A model generated the notes under the pieces. That model searched no databases, was not told where the DNA came from, and was given only the letters and a program-made list of their open reading frames with translations. A program made the position numbers and the translations under genes. Positions 1 to 7,099 of a DNA stretch of 41,132 bases are shown here, piece by piece; the stretch's first letter is position 1; each line of letters opens with the position of its first letter. Source of the stretch: Acholeplasmataceae bacterium (GTDB lineage: Bacteria > Bacillota_I > Bacilli_A > ML615J-28 > CAG-698); contig JAAYBG010000081.1 of NCBI GenBank assembly GCA_012718985.1, positions 1 to 41,132 of the forward strand, given 5' to 3'.

Positions 1-586
1 CAAAATATAATATATTTTCTTTTGTTTTTTTCTCTTCAATATTGCTTTGGCGACCTTGTTGACGACCTTTTTGTTTCTTTTTAATATTTTTTAATCGCGT
101 ATATTCTTTTGTTTCTTGAACATAATCATTATATGAATCATCATAAACTCTTGTTAATTCTACATCAATTTCAGGAATAGGGGTCTTTTCCGGCTCTTCT
201 GCTTCCACACTAGGAGCTTGCTTTTTTGGTTCCTGTTTTTTAGTGGGCTTTTTCTTTTCAGCGCCCTCTTCTGCGGTAACAGGCTGAGGTTTTACTTCAG
301 GCTTACTTTCTTTTTTTACTTCAACTGGTTTTTCTTCAACTGCTTTTTTTTCAGGCTCCTCTTTTGCAACTGGCTGTTCTTTTGGTGGAGTAATCTTAAC
401 TTTAACTACCGGTTCTTTTTTTGCTTTTACCGGCTTAAGATTCACTCCATACTTTTTACTCAATTTCTTAACAACATCGTTTGGCACATCTGTTTCTAAA
501 TCAGCTTCAATATCAACATTGCTTAAGTCTTTGAATAATTTTTCTTGAGGAATTTTTAATATTTCTAATATATCTTTAACCTTCAT
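1..586 (-). CDS. infB: Translation initiation factor IF-2, N-terminal part (cut by window edge)
   Basis: The frame opens with ATG at 586-584 and stays open to base 1, so only about the first 195 residues are present. It begins MKVKDILEILKIP, the small helical N-terminal module of IF-2, followed by a long Lys/Glu/Pro/Val-rich disordered linker (residues 50-140) and a basic stretch with KKKQKGRQQGRQ. The GTPase domain lies outside the window. In the family, IF-2 delivers initiator tRNA to the 30S subunit. The start overlaps the 3' end of the L7Ae-like gene by 11 bases, and its Shine-Dalgarno (CGAGGTGAT) lies inside that gene, so translation is probably coupled. Identity rests on gene order (nusA-rnpM-rplGA-infB) and on the N-terminal module and linker; the visible part has no catalytic motif. 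Confidence 0.88.
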   Translation of the reverse strand, partial: MKVKDILEILKIPQEKLFKDLSNVDIEADLETDVPNDVVKKLSKKYGVNLKPVKAKKEPVVKVKITPPKEQPVAKEEPEKKAVEEKPVEVKKESKPEVKPQPVTAEEGAEKKKPTKKQEPKKQAPSVEAEEPEKTPIPEIDVELTRVYDDSYNDYVQETKEYTRLKNIKKKQKGRQQGRQSNIEEKKTKENILYF

Positions 587-911
587 AATAATCACCTCGT
601 TCTAAAAGTCCTTGCAAAGATTCATAAAATCCTTGGTCAGTAATCGCTAATATTTTTACTAATGTTTTTCCCACTGCTTTTGTCAATTCTTCCGTATTAA
701 AACTGAAACTAACCTTTGTTTTATAGAAAAAACATTTTCTTTTAAAATTGTCTATTGTTCTACTTGAAGCGTCACTAGCCACAAAAACAATCTTTGCTTT
801 CTGATTCTGAAGAAGTTTTATCACATTTTCTTCTCCCGTAATAACTTTACGTGCTTTATATGCTAATCCTAATAAATTTAATACTTTTTCATCTTTCGTC
901 ACCAGTATCAC
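576..911 (-). CDS. rplGA: L7Ae/YlxQ-family RNA-binding protein
   Basis: This 111-residue protein has the compact L7Ae/L30e/S12e/Gadd45 fold pattern: LLGLAYKARKVITGEENVIK near the N-terminus, then VFVASDASSRT in the middle and a C-terminal helix. Proteins of this family (B. subtilis YlxQ, RplGA) bind kink-turn RNA. The gene sits between rnpM and infB, its conserved position in Bacillota. It overlaps rnpM at its 5' end (889-911) and infB at its 3' end, which points to a single translationally coupled operon. The role in the cell is poorly known in the family; RNA binding is inferred from the fold, not seen directly. Confidence 0.85.
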   Translation of the reverse strand: MILVTKDEKVLNLLGLAYKARKVITGEENVIKLLQNQKAKIVFVASDASSRTIDNFKRKCFFYKTKVSFSFNTEELTKAVGKTLVKILAITDQGFYESLQGLLERGDYYEG

Positions 912-1170
912 CTAACTTTGATAGTAAAAGTTCATAGATTTCTTCAGGGACTAAAACTTCTAAATTTTTATCGAGTATTTTCTTTTTCTTTGCTTGTATA
1001 ATGGCCTCTACATTTTTACTAAGGTAAGCTCCGCGACCATTTGCTTTACCCTTTTCGTCAATAATAACATTCCCCTCGGGTGTGCGAACAATTCTAAACA
1101 TCTCTTTCTTTGGGTGTTGTTCATTAGTTGCAACGCATTTCCTAAGTGGAACTTTTTTAGTTTTGTTCAT
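889..1170 (-). CDS. rnpM: RnpM/YlxR family RNA-binding protein
   Basis: This is a 93-residue YlxR-family (DUF448) protein. It shows the family signatures RKCVATNEQ near the N-terminus, FRIVRTPEGNVIIDEKGK in the middle and the diagnostic GRGAYLSK. B. subtilis YlxR has been renamed RnpM because it modulates RNase P. The gene lies directly downstream of nusA (12-base gap) and overlaps the L7Ae-like gene by 23 bases. The Shine-Dalgarno is AAGGAGGTGCC just before the ATG. Length and order are normal for the family. Confidence 0.9.
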   Translation of the reverse strand: MNKTKKVPLRKCVATNEQHPKKEMFRIVRTPEGNVIIDEKGKANGRGAYLSKNVEAIIQAKKKKILDKNLEVLVPEEIYELLLSKLGDTGDER

Positions 1171-1182
1171 TATGGCACCTCC

Positions 1183-2262
1183 TTATTTTTGAATTACGTT
1201 ATATTGAAATTCAAGACCTTCTTTGGTCGCATCGGATAATTTTTTAATATCAATGCGCCAATCAGTTGCATAAGCAGCTAAGCGAGCATTTTGCCCATTC
1301 TTACCAATTGCTAGTGAATATTGATCATCCTTAACAATCACTATTGCCTTCTTTGCTTTTTCATCAACAATTACGCTCAGTGACCTTGCAGGAAGTAATG
1401 CTTCTGCTATTAAATCAACTGGATTATCTTTCCATGTAAATATATCTATTTTTTCATTGTTTAAATCTTCATTAATACTCTTAATCCGCAATCCTCCTTG
1501 TCCTACACAAGCTCCTTTAGGGTCCAGATTAGGCTTTAGTGATTGTACTCCAACTTTTGTTCTACTTCCTGGATCACGAGCAATTCCCATGATTTCAATT
1601 GAACCATCCGCAATTTCTGGAATAGTTAATTCGAACAATCTTTTTACGATTTCTTTGTTTGAACGAGTTAAGAACACCTTTGGTCCTTTTGTTGTTTTTT
1701 CTACTTTAGTGATATATACTTTTTTGCTTTCACCAATAATAAATTCTTCGCCTGGTAATCCTTCCGTTTCAGGCATAGTGGCTTCACTATTCTTACCAAT
1801 TGCAAATGTAATAAAGCCATTTGCATTATTGATAATCTTCGCATTGATAATTTCTCCAATTTTTTCACTAAAGAAATTGAATGCCTCTTCTCGCTCCAAT
1901 TCTTTCAACCCACTTAATAAAGTCTGTTTAAATTTACTAGCCGATTTTCTTCCAAATTTGTTTAAATCAACTTCTCTTTTAATAACACTTCCTACTTTAC
2001 TTTTTGGTTTAAGAATTTGTGCTTCTTCTATCAGGATTTCGCCCTTATTGCCTTCTGTCAATTCTTCAACAACATAACGATAATCATATACTTTAATTCT
2101 CTTCTTTTCAAAATCGCATTCCATTTTTATTTCACCTTTATACTCTGTATCTCTACAAGCAACAGCAATAGCAATTTCTACTTTATCTAAAACATCATGG
2201 ATCTCTAGTCCTCTATCAAACGCTATACTTTCCAATGATTCAAAAAAGTTTTTACTTATCAT
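1183..2262 (-). CDS. nusA: Transcription termination/antitermination factor NusA
   Basis: The 359-residue product has the short Firmicute NusA architecture: an N-terminal RNA-polymerase-binding domain (about 1-125), an S1 domain (about 130-200, ending in KVEKTTKGPKVFLTRSN) and two KH domains (about 200-345). Key motifs are IARDPGSRTKVGV, DPKGACVGQGGLRIK and the KH2 signature LAIGKNGQNARLAA. It lacks the C-terminal acidic repeats of proteobacterial NusA. NusA binds RNA polymerase and nascent RNA, promoting pausing and termination. The Shine-Dalgarno TAGGAGGATATT precedes the ATG. It is the first gene of its operon here, because a strong promoter lies about 190 bases upstream; rimP, the usual upstream neighbour, is not present. 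Confidence 0.96.
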   Translation of the reverse strand: MISKNFFESLESIAFDRGLEIHDVLDKVEIAIAVACRDTEYKGEIKMECDFEKKRIKVYDYRYVVEELTEGNKGEILIEEAQILKPKSKVGSVIKREVDLNKFGRKSASKFKQTLLSGLKELEREEAFNFFSEKIGEIINAKIINNANGFITFAIGKNSEATMPETEGLPGEEFIIGESKKVYITKVEKTTKGPKVFLTRSNKEIVKRLFELTIPEIADGSIEIMGIARDPGSRTKVGVQSLKPNLDPKGACVGQGGLRIKSINEDLNNEKIDIFTWKDNPVDLIAEALLPARSLSVIVDEKAKKAIVIVKDDQYSLAIGKNGQNARLAAYATDWRIDIKKLSDATKEGLEFQYNVIQK

Positions 2263-2443
2263 AATATCCTCCTAAAACCTACAATTGATCTACTTTTATT
2301 GATTTTAAAAAAAGGGAATTTCTATCGTTTTAATTCTGCCTTTTATGTTTATTTTTACTTTAGTAAGCTTTAAATTCAATTTTTCGTGCAACATCATTTT
2401 TAAAGGAGTGAGATAACCCCACTCCTCAATTAGTACACTTTCT
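2263..2443 (-). promoter_or_regulatory. Long 5' leader of the nusA operon with hairpins and a 30-codon ORF
   Basis: The predicted transcript has about 180 untranslated bases before nusA. Near its 5' end is a hairpin, GGAGTG/CACTCC, at about 2403-2424. Further down, GG-(CA)-GAATT can pair with AATTC-CC and is followed by seven Ts (about 2307-2341), a weak terminator-like stem. An ATG-started frame (2397 to stop at 2305) would encode 30 residues, but I see no good ribosome binding site for it. NusA autoregulates its operon in other bacteria, so attenuation is a reasonable inference; nothing here proves it. Confidence 0.4.
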
Positions 2444-2449
2444 AATCGT

Positions 2450-2477
2450 ATTATATCATAAATTTTAAAAAAGTCAA
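2450..2477 (-). promoter_or_regulatory. Promoter of the nusA operon
   Basis: On the minus strand the -35 box TTGACT lies at 2477-2472 and a perfect TATAAT -10 at 2455-2450, with a 16-base spacer. Transcription would start near 2443. The -35 overlaps a short A/T-rich inverted repeat (AAAAGTC/GACTTTT, 2470-2487) just after the methyltransferase gene. No clear terminator separates the two units, so some read-through is possible. Confidence 0.75.
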
Positions 2478-2493
2478 AGACTTTTCCAAATAA

Positions 2494-3231
2494 TTATTTT
2501 TTTGATTTCATAGCCAAATAATGCATAATAATCCCACCAGCAACGCCTACATTTAACGATTCTAAAGTAGGGTTTATCTTAATCTTAACATTAACATCGG
2601 TCATTTCTAATAAATTCTTACTTACACCACTTGCTTCATTCCCCAAGATAATTGCATACTTCTTTTCCCCTGCAATTTCTTCTAAATCTTTGCTAGCTTC
2701 AAGCGATGTTCCTATTATTTTTATCTTTTGTTTTTTTAGTTCTCCAACAACTTTTTCTAATTGGGCAACAATAACCTTAGTTTTAAATAATGCTCCTTGG
2801 GTTGCTCTGATAAATTTATCGTTGTATAAATCTACACTATCATCGCTTAAAACAACCATATCTATATCGAAGCCTACTGCACTGCGAACTAAAGTTCCGA
2901 TATTACCTGGATCTTGAAGGCGATCGAGTAAAAGAAATCTTTCTCCTGTTAATGTATACTTAGGGAAATAACGACAAACTCCTATAATTGGTTGTGGTGT
3001 TTTAGTAAATCCAACTTTATTGATAATCTCATTGGTGACTAGAATGTTTTCAACTCCAATTACCTCATCTTTTTCATCGACGATTAAGACTTTTTCCAAT
3101 AAATCTTTCGCTTCTAAGAGCAAATGATACCCCTCAACAAGAAATCTTTGTTGCCTATCACGATGTTTTTTCTCGTGTAATCGTACCAGTTCTTTAATAT
3201 ATTCATTATTAATAGATGTTATTTTTTTCAT
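2494..3231 (-). CDS. TrmH/SpoU-family RNA 2'-O-methyltransferase
   Basis: About 245 residues with the two-part SpoU layout: an N-terminal substrate-binding domain (RFLVEGYHLLLEA) and a C-terminal SPOUT methyltransferase domain. The three SpoU motifs are visible: LLDRLQDPGNIGTLVRSA, YAIILGNEASGVSKNL and INPTLESLNVGVAGGII. Members transfer a methyl group from SAM to the 2'-OH of a nucleotide in rRNA or tRNA; the target here (RlmB-like or other) cannot be told. I chose the ATG at 3231 because the upstream gene's stop (TAA, 3235-3233) is separated from it by one base, suggesting coupling. A TTG at 3246 in the same frame is less likely. Confidence 0.9.
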   Translation of the reverse strand: MKKITSINNEYIKELVRLHEKKHRDRQQRFLVEGYHLLLEAKDLLEKVLIVDEKDEVIGVENILVTNEIINKVGFTKTPQPIIGVCRYFPKYTLTGERFLLLDRLQDPGNIGTLVRSAVGFDIDMVVLSDDSVDLYNDKFIRATQGALFKTKVIVAQLEKVVGELKKQKIKIIGTSLEASKDLEEIAGEKKYAIILGNEASGVSKNLLEMTDVNVKIKINPTLESLNVGVAGGIIMHYLAMKSKK

Positions 3232-3232
3232 A

Positions 3233-3805
3233 TTACAAATAAGCAACCAAACAAGAAATTATCGCTATAAACAGTTGTATAAACATCGCATAAAGGAACA
3301 TTTTCTTTATTGCCTTATTTTTAAAAGCATATAGCCAAATGAAAAAGCTAATTAAAATCAATAATAATGAATAACCAATCATCAATAAATAGAACATAAA
3401 ATTTGTTTGTAAACTAACTGGTAAGGAAGGAAAAATGCTCTTGATAAGATTAAGGGGAAGCATAGGAACAATTGGATATGCACCCAGAATGCAAATGATT
3501 AAAGCATAAATAGGTATCCATATTGGTAAACTTTCCAATGTTCCCTCTTTTTTATTTGTTTTCCTGATTTCTTTCAATTCTTTTCGTAATTGATTGCTTT
3601 CTTTCTTATAATTCTTATATTCAGTTTCTTCAAGTGTAGCTATTTTTTGATTATATAATTGATCTTCAAGCTCTTCTAAAATGATATCTAATTCGTGAAT
3701 TCTTCTTATGACCTGCTCTTCTCTTGATTCAGTTTCTAAATTCTCTTGTTCTTCATTCAGAGGTTTGTTTTCTTCGCTTGATATCGTATTCTTTTCTTTT
3801 TCCAT
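3233..3805 (-). CDS. Coiled-coil membrane protein of unknown function
   Basis: I do not recognise this gene. From the ATG at 3805, preceded by AAGGAGC at good spacing, it encodes 190 residues. Residues 1-95 are charged and predicted helical/coiled-coil, rich in Glu and Lys (for example LEELEDQLYNQ). The C-terminal half has three hydrophobic segments: IPIYALIICILGAYPIVPML, NFMFYLLMIGYSLLLILISF and a final LYAMFIQLFIAIISCLVAYL. It therefore looks like a cytoplasmic coiled coil anchored in the membrane. It lies between thiI and the SpoU methyltransferase on the same strand with almost no gaps, so it is co-transcribed with RNA-modification genes, but no functional link is evident. Confidence 0.75.
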   Translation of the reverse strand: MEKEKNTISSEENKPLNEEQENLETESREEQVIRRIHELDIILEELEDQLYNQKIATLEETEYKNYKKESNQLRKELKEIRKTNKKEGTLESLPIWIPIYALIICILGAYPIVPMLPLNLIKSIFPSLPVSLQTNFMFYLLMIGYSLLLILISFFIWLYAFKNKAIKKMFLYAMFIQLFIAIISCLVAYL

Positions 3806-3815
3806 AAAAAGCTCC

Positions 3816-5033
3816 TTATATTTCGAATTTTTCTTCTTGGTAAACAAAATACTTTTTAAAACAACTAAGCTCTATTATTTCTATGTTTTCAATCGCTTCT
3901 GCTATCAGCGGTTCAAGTTCACATTTTCTTTCTTCAAAAATAACATGATCAATTCTTGGCTTAATAATTGGGTGTTCGGGAACAAAAACTGTACAGCAAT
4001 CTTCATATGGTCTGATTGAAATATCATAAGTTTTAATTTTTCGTGCTATTTCAACAATTTCTTCTTTATCATAAGTTGCCAATGGACGAATAACAGGAAT
4101 GTTGGTAACTTCATTCACTACTTTTATGCTTTCTAGTGTTTGCGAAGCAACTTGACCAATACTTTCACCATTAATAATAATATCCATGTTTTGCTTGCGA
4201 CAAACCTCACTGGCGATTTTATACATAGCTCGTCGCATTAATATCACCATATAAGTTTGGTTTGCTTGTTCATGAATCCTATTTTGTATTTTGGTAAATG
4301 GTACGACAAGCAGGGTAATGTTTCCAGAAGTTGTGTAAATTGCCAATTTCTCCAATAAATCGACTACTTTTTGCAATGCCTTCCCACTTGTATAAGGAGG
4401 AGAAGCATAATGAATGGCCGTTAGATTTACCCCTTTTCTTAAAGTCAGGAAGCCTGCTACAGGACTATCAATTCCTCCACTCATCATCAGCAATCCTTTA
4501 CCAGCAATCCCAGAAGGATAACCTCCCAATCCTTTTATTGTTTGTACGAATATATATGTCCCTTCATAACGCAAGTCAACATTTAAAGTAATATCAGGAT
4601 GATGAACATCAACCTTTAGCCCTTCAATATTTGGTAAAATTCGACGAGCAATTTCCTGTGATATCTCAATAGAAGTCGCCGGAAATGATTTATTTCCTCG
4701 ATTTGTTGCCACTTTAAAGGTTTTTGAAGAACCACAAAAATTTTCTTGAATTAATTTTATGCCTTCCTCTGCTATACTTTCATAATTAGCTTCTGTCTTT
4801 TTACATAAACTATAAGAATAAAGACCTACAATAGTATCTAGAATATCAATAACTTTGTTATAATCAACACCATTTAAATTGATATAAAAACGATAATCTG
4901 TTTTCCTAAATGTTAATTCAGGATAAATCTTACATTTATTGACAATATTCTCAGCTATTTTATTTAAAAATTGACGATAATTTTTCTTCTTTAACGTCAT
5001 TTCTCCATATCTAACCATAATTAAATCATACAT
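3816..5033 (-). CDS. thiI: tRNA 4-thiouridine synthase ThiI (no rhodanese domain)
   Basis: The 405-residue protein has an N-terminal ferredoxin-like plus THUMP region (about 1-165) and a C-terminal PP-loop ATPase domain with the pyrophosphate motif SGGIDSP near residue 185. A conserved EDCCTVFVPEHP segment lies near the end. ThiI adenylates U8 of tRNA and receives persulfide sulfur to make 4-thiouridine. The C-terminal rhodanese domain of the E. coli enzyme is absent, as in Bacillus. There a dedicated cysteine desulfurase (NifZ) encoded next door supplies sulfur, and the same pairing is seen here. The ATG at 5033 follows AGGAGAG and overlaps the desulfurase gene by 8 bases. Confidence 0.94.
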   Translation of the reverse strand: MYDLIMVRYGEMTLKKKNYRQFLNKIAENIVNKCKIYPELTFRKTDYRFYINLNGVDYNKVIDILDTIVGLYSYSLCKKTEANYESIAEEGIKLIQENFCGSSKTFKVATNRGNKSFPATSIEISQEIARRILPNIEGLKVDVHHPDITLNVDLRYEGTYIFVQTIKGLGGYPSGIAGKGLLMMSGGIDSPVAGFLTLRKGVNLTAIHYASPPYTSGKALQKVVDLLEKLAIYTTSGNITLLVVPFTKIQNRIHEQANQTYMVILMRRAMYKIASEVCRKQNMDIIINGESIGQVASQTLESIKVVNEVTNIPVIRPLATYDKEEIVEIARKIKTYDISIRPYEDCCTVFVPEHPIIKPRIDHVIFEERKCELEPLIAEAIENIEIIELSCFKKYFVYQEEKFEI

Positions 5034-6141
5034 TGGCAATCTCTCCTATTTCTTGAGCCAAATCATCTATATCCGTTTGTGATAGTAAATGCGACAACCC
5101 TATTCTAATTGTTGTGGTTGCTAACAACTCAGATTTAGTCATATTATAAATCGTCTTTTCAGGCTTCTTTAATTTTGAAGAACACGCAGAGCCTGTTGAG
5201 AGATATATTTCTTTTTCCTCGAGAATATGCACTATTGTTTCTCCATTAATGTGAGGAAGAGAAAGATTGATAATGTAAGGGCTCGCTTTTAAACAACTAT
5301 TAAAAATAATTCCCTCTTGATTTTCTAGTTTACTACGGAATCTACGGTTTAACGATAATACATATTGATAATGTTCTTCTGTTAGAGGCAGATATTTTTT
5401 AAGTGCTTTACATAACGATACGACTAAAGCTACATCAATTGTTCCTGGTTTGACTCCATATTGAGCACTAGAACCATATAATCTTTTATATAAATCGATA
5501 TTTTGATTATAAATCAAGGCTCCAATTCCTTTTGGACCATATATCTTATGAGCACTAATCGTAAACAAATCAATATCTTTGAAATTAAAATCAGGATTTA
5601 TTTTTCCAATTCCTTGAACAGCATCAACATGCAGTTTTGTTTTTGGATATCCGCTGACGATTTTTATAATCTCCTTAATTGGTTGTATTGAACCAACAAT
5701 ATTGTTTACCCACATAATCGATACTAAAATAGTATTTTTATCGATTTCTCTTTGTAATTGTTTGATATCAATTATCCCCTTTTCATCAACATCCAGATAA
5801 ACAACATCATAACCTTTTCGCTCTAAATTTTTAAAAACTTCAAATACAGAAGGATGTTCTATTTTAGTAGTGATTAATTTACCACGAATGTGCTTTTCAA
5901 CAATTCCATAGATTGCTAAATTATTTGCTTCCGTTGCATTACTAGTATAAACAATATTGTGTTGTTTAAGACCTAATAAATCCTTTATTTCTGCACTTGC
6001 TTGTTCGAAAAGCGCATTACTCTTTTGCCCTAAACTGTGAAGAGAACTTGTGTTTGCAAAGTAACTATTCTGCACTTTTATATAGGTTTCTAATACTTCT
6101 TTATCGATAGGGGTTGTTGCTGTATAATCAAAATATCTCAT
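5026..6141 (-). CDS. Cysteine desulfurase (NifS/IscS family), sulfur donor for ThiI
   Basis: This 371-residue PLP enzyme starts with the typical RYFDYTATTP. His96 (KIEHPSVF), Asp173 (HVDAVQ) and the PLP-binding Lys199 (ISAHKIYGPKG) are in place, and the persulfide-carrying Cys320 is in LSTGSACSSK. It converts cysteine to alanine and passes the sulfur on as a persulfide. The active-site loop is short (GSAC then SSKL), as in group I enzymes. Adjacency and 8-base overlap with thiI make it the likely counterpart of Bacillus NifZ. The family's usual GGGQERG.RPGT motif is altered to GSSAQYGVKPGT. It ends in UGA, showing that UGA is a stop codon in this organism. Confidence 0.93.
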   Translation of the reverse strand: MRYFDYTATTPIDKEVLETYIKVQNSYFANTSSLHSLGQKSNALFEQASAEIKDLLGLKQHNIVYTSNATEANNLAIYGIVEKHIRGKLITTKIEHPSVFEVFKNLERKGYDVVYLDVDEKGIIDIKQLQREIDKNTILVSIMWVNNIVGSIQPIKEIIKIVSGYPKTKLHVDAVQGIGKINPDFNFKDIDLFTISAHKIYGPKGIGALIYNQNIDLYKRLYGSSAQYGVKPGTIDVALVVSLCKALKKYLPLTEEHYQYVLSLNRRFRSKLENQEGIIFNSCLKASPYIINLSLPHINGETIVHILEEKEIYLSTGSACSSKLKKPEKTIYNMTKSELLATTTIRIGLSHLLSQTDIDDLAQEIGEIANV

Positions 6142-6250
6142 AAATCTTCACCTTTTCTTATTATACATCAAGGACTATAAAAAATAAAGTTTTATCGTAT
6201 TTGAATCCACAAACTATCGTGATAATATAATTGACAAAAAATGAGTAAAT

Positions 6251-6288
6251 AAAAAGGAGAAATCTCCTTTGAGAAATCTCCTTTTTTT
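6251..6288 (-). terminator. Rho-independent terminator of rpsD
   Basis: Just after the rpsD stop there is an inverted repeat: AAAAGGAGA pairs with TCTCCTTTT, enclosing an inner TCTC/GAGA stem, and is followed by Ts on the minus strand. The structure is nearly symmetric, so it could also terminate plus-strand transcription. Confidence 0.85.
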
Positions 6289-6886
6289 ATCTGTTATAAA
6301 ATTCGACGATAAGATTTTCTTTAATTTCTTCCAAAAATTCTTCTCTTTCAGGATAGCGAACAAAGGTTGCTTCCATGGTATTAGCATCAAAGAAAACATA
6401 TTCCTTTCTGACAACTAAGGAATCAAGAGCTTCTTGTATGATGGTTAAGTTGCGAGAACTTTCCTTAACACCTATCTTTTGACCAGGTTTTACTAAATAT
6501 GATGGAATATCTAATTTCTTGCCATCCACAGTAATATGACCATGGTTTACTAATTGACGGGCTTGGCGTCTTGTTGAGGCAAATCCTGCTCTGTAAACTA
6601 AGTTGTCTAATCTTGATTCTAATAATTTCAAAAAGTTATCGCCTTGTTTACCTTGTAATTTAGAAGCCAAAACAAATACTTTCTTAAATTGTTTTTCACT
6701 CATTCCATAAGTAAAACGAACTTTTTGCTTTTCTTGTAATTGTGCACCATACTCAGAAAGTTTTACACGGCGCTTTCCGTGTTGCCCTGGTGCATAATTT
6801 CTTTTTAATAATTCTTTTCCTGTTTCAGATACTGAATATTTCAGTCTTCTTGATACTTTCCAATCTGATCCTGTAAAACGTGACAT
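6287..6886 (-). CDS. rpsD: 30S ribosomal protein S4
   Basis: The 199-residue protein has standard S4 features: [16 protein letters not shown] at the N-terminus, [27 protein letters not shown], and the S4 RNA-binding domain with [21 protein letters not shown] and [17 protein letters not shown]4 nucleates 30S assembly by binding the 16S rRNA 5' domain. The N-terminal zinc-finger cysteines of some homologues are absent. The Shine-Dalgarno AAGGAGGAAAAAAT precedes the ATG. The gene is transcribed alone, with its own promoter, a long structured leader and a terminator, as in B. subtilis. Confidence 0.98.
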   Translation of the reverse strand: MSRFTGSDWKVSRRLKYSVSETGKELLKRNYAPGQHGKRRVKLSEYGAQLQEKQKVRFTYGMSEKQFKKVFVLASKLQGKQGDNFLKLLESRLDNLVYRAGFASTRRQARQLVNHGHITVDGKKLDIPSYLVKPGQKIGVKESSRNLTIIQEALDSLVVRKEYVFFDANTMEATFVRYPEREEFLEEIKENLIVEFYNR

Positions 6887-7057
6887 ATTTTTTCCTCCTT
6901 ATACTTTATTGCTAGGACTTGAACATAATCAAAATGATAGATTTGAAAACAGTTTTCACCATTTGCAGCTAGGTTACTTACTCCTCTACAGGTACTTCTA
7001 TTTCTATTTTAATTTTTCAAGTGCTGCTATATCACACAGCGTCTTTTGTTGACGCCT
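6887..7057 (-). promoter_or_regulatory. Structured rpsD leader, candidate S4 autoregulatory RNA
   Basis: About 170 transcribed bases precede rpsD. The first hairpin is GGCGTC/GACGCT (7056-7039). Next, GCAGC at 7027-7023 can pair with GCTGC at 6969-6965. The directly adjoining ACTTGAA at 7022-7016 can pair with TTCAAGT at 6923-6917. These two helices cross, forming a pseudoknot. In Firmicutes S4 is known to bind such a leader and repress its own synthesis, so that function is inferred here. Confidence 0.7.
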
Positions 7058-7062
7058 TTACT

Positions 7063-7090
7063 ATTATACACTTTTTTGTTTATTTGTCAA
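7063..7090 (-). promoter_or_regulatory. rpsD promoter
   Basis: Consensus boxes on the minus strand: TTGACA at 7090-7085 and TATAAT at 7068-7063 with a 16-base spacer. It lies immediately after the aldehyde dehydrogenase stop codon, and there is no visible terminator between the two. Confidence 0.85.
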
Positions 7091-7099
7091 TCTTTTTCT

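Noticed and set aside
218-499. Plus-strand open frame opposite infB rich in Phe, Leu and Asn
   Set aside because: It is the antisense of the Lys/Glu-rich IF-2 linker; the composition is an artefact and there is no ribosome site.
2470-2487. AAAAGTC/GACTTTT inverted repeat as terminator of the methyltransferase gene
   Set aside because: The stem is almost all A/T and coincides with the -35 of the nusA promoter, so I do not call a terminator.
6214-6414. Minus-strand frame overlapping the end of rpsD
   Set aside because: It lies in another frame of rpsD and runs through its terminator; a shadow frame.
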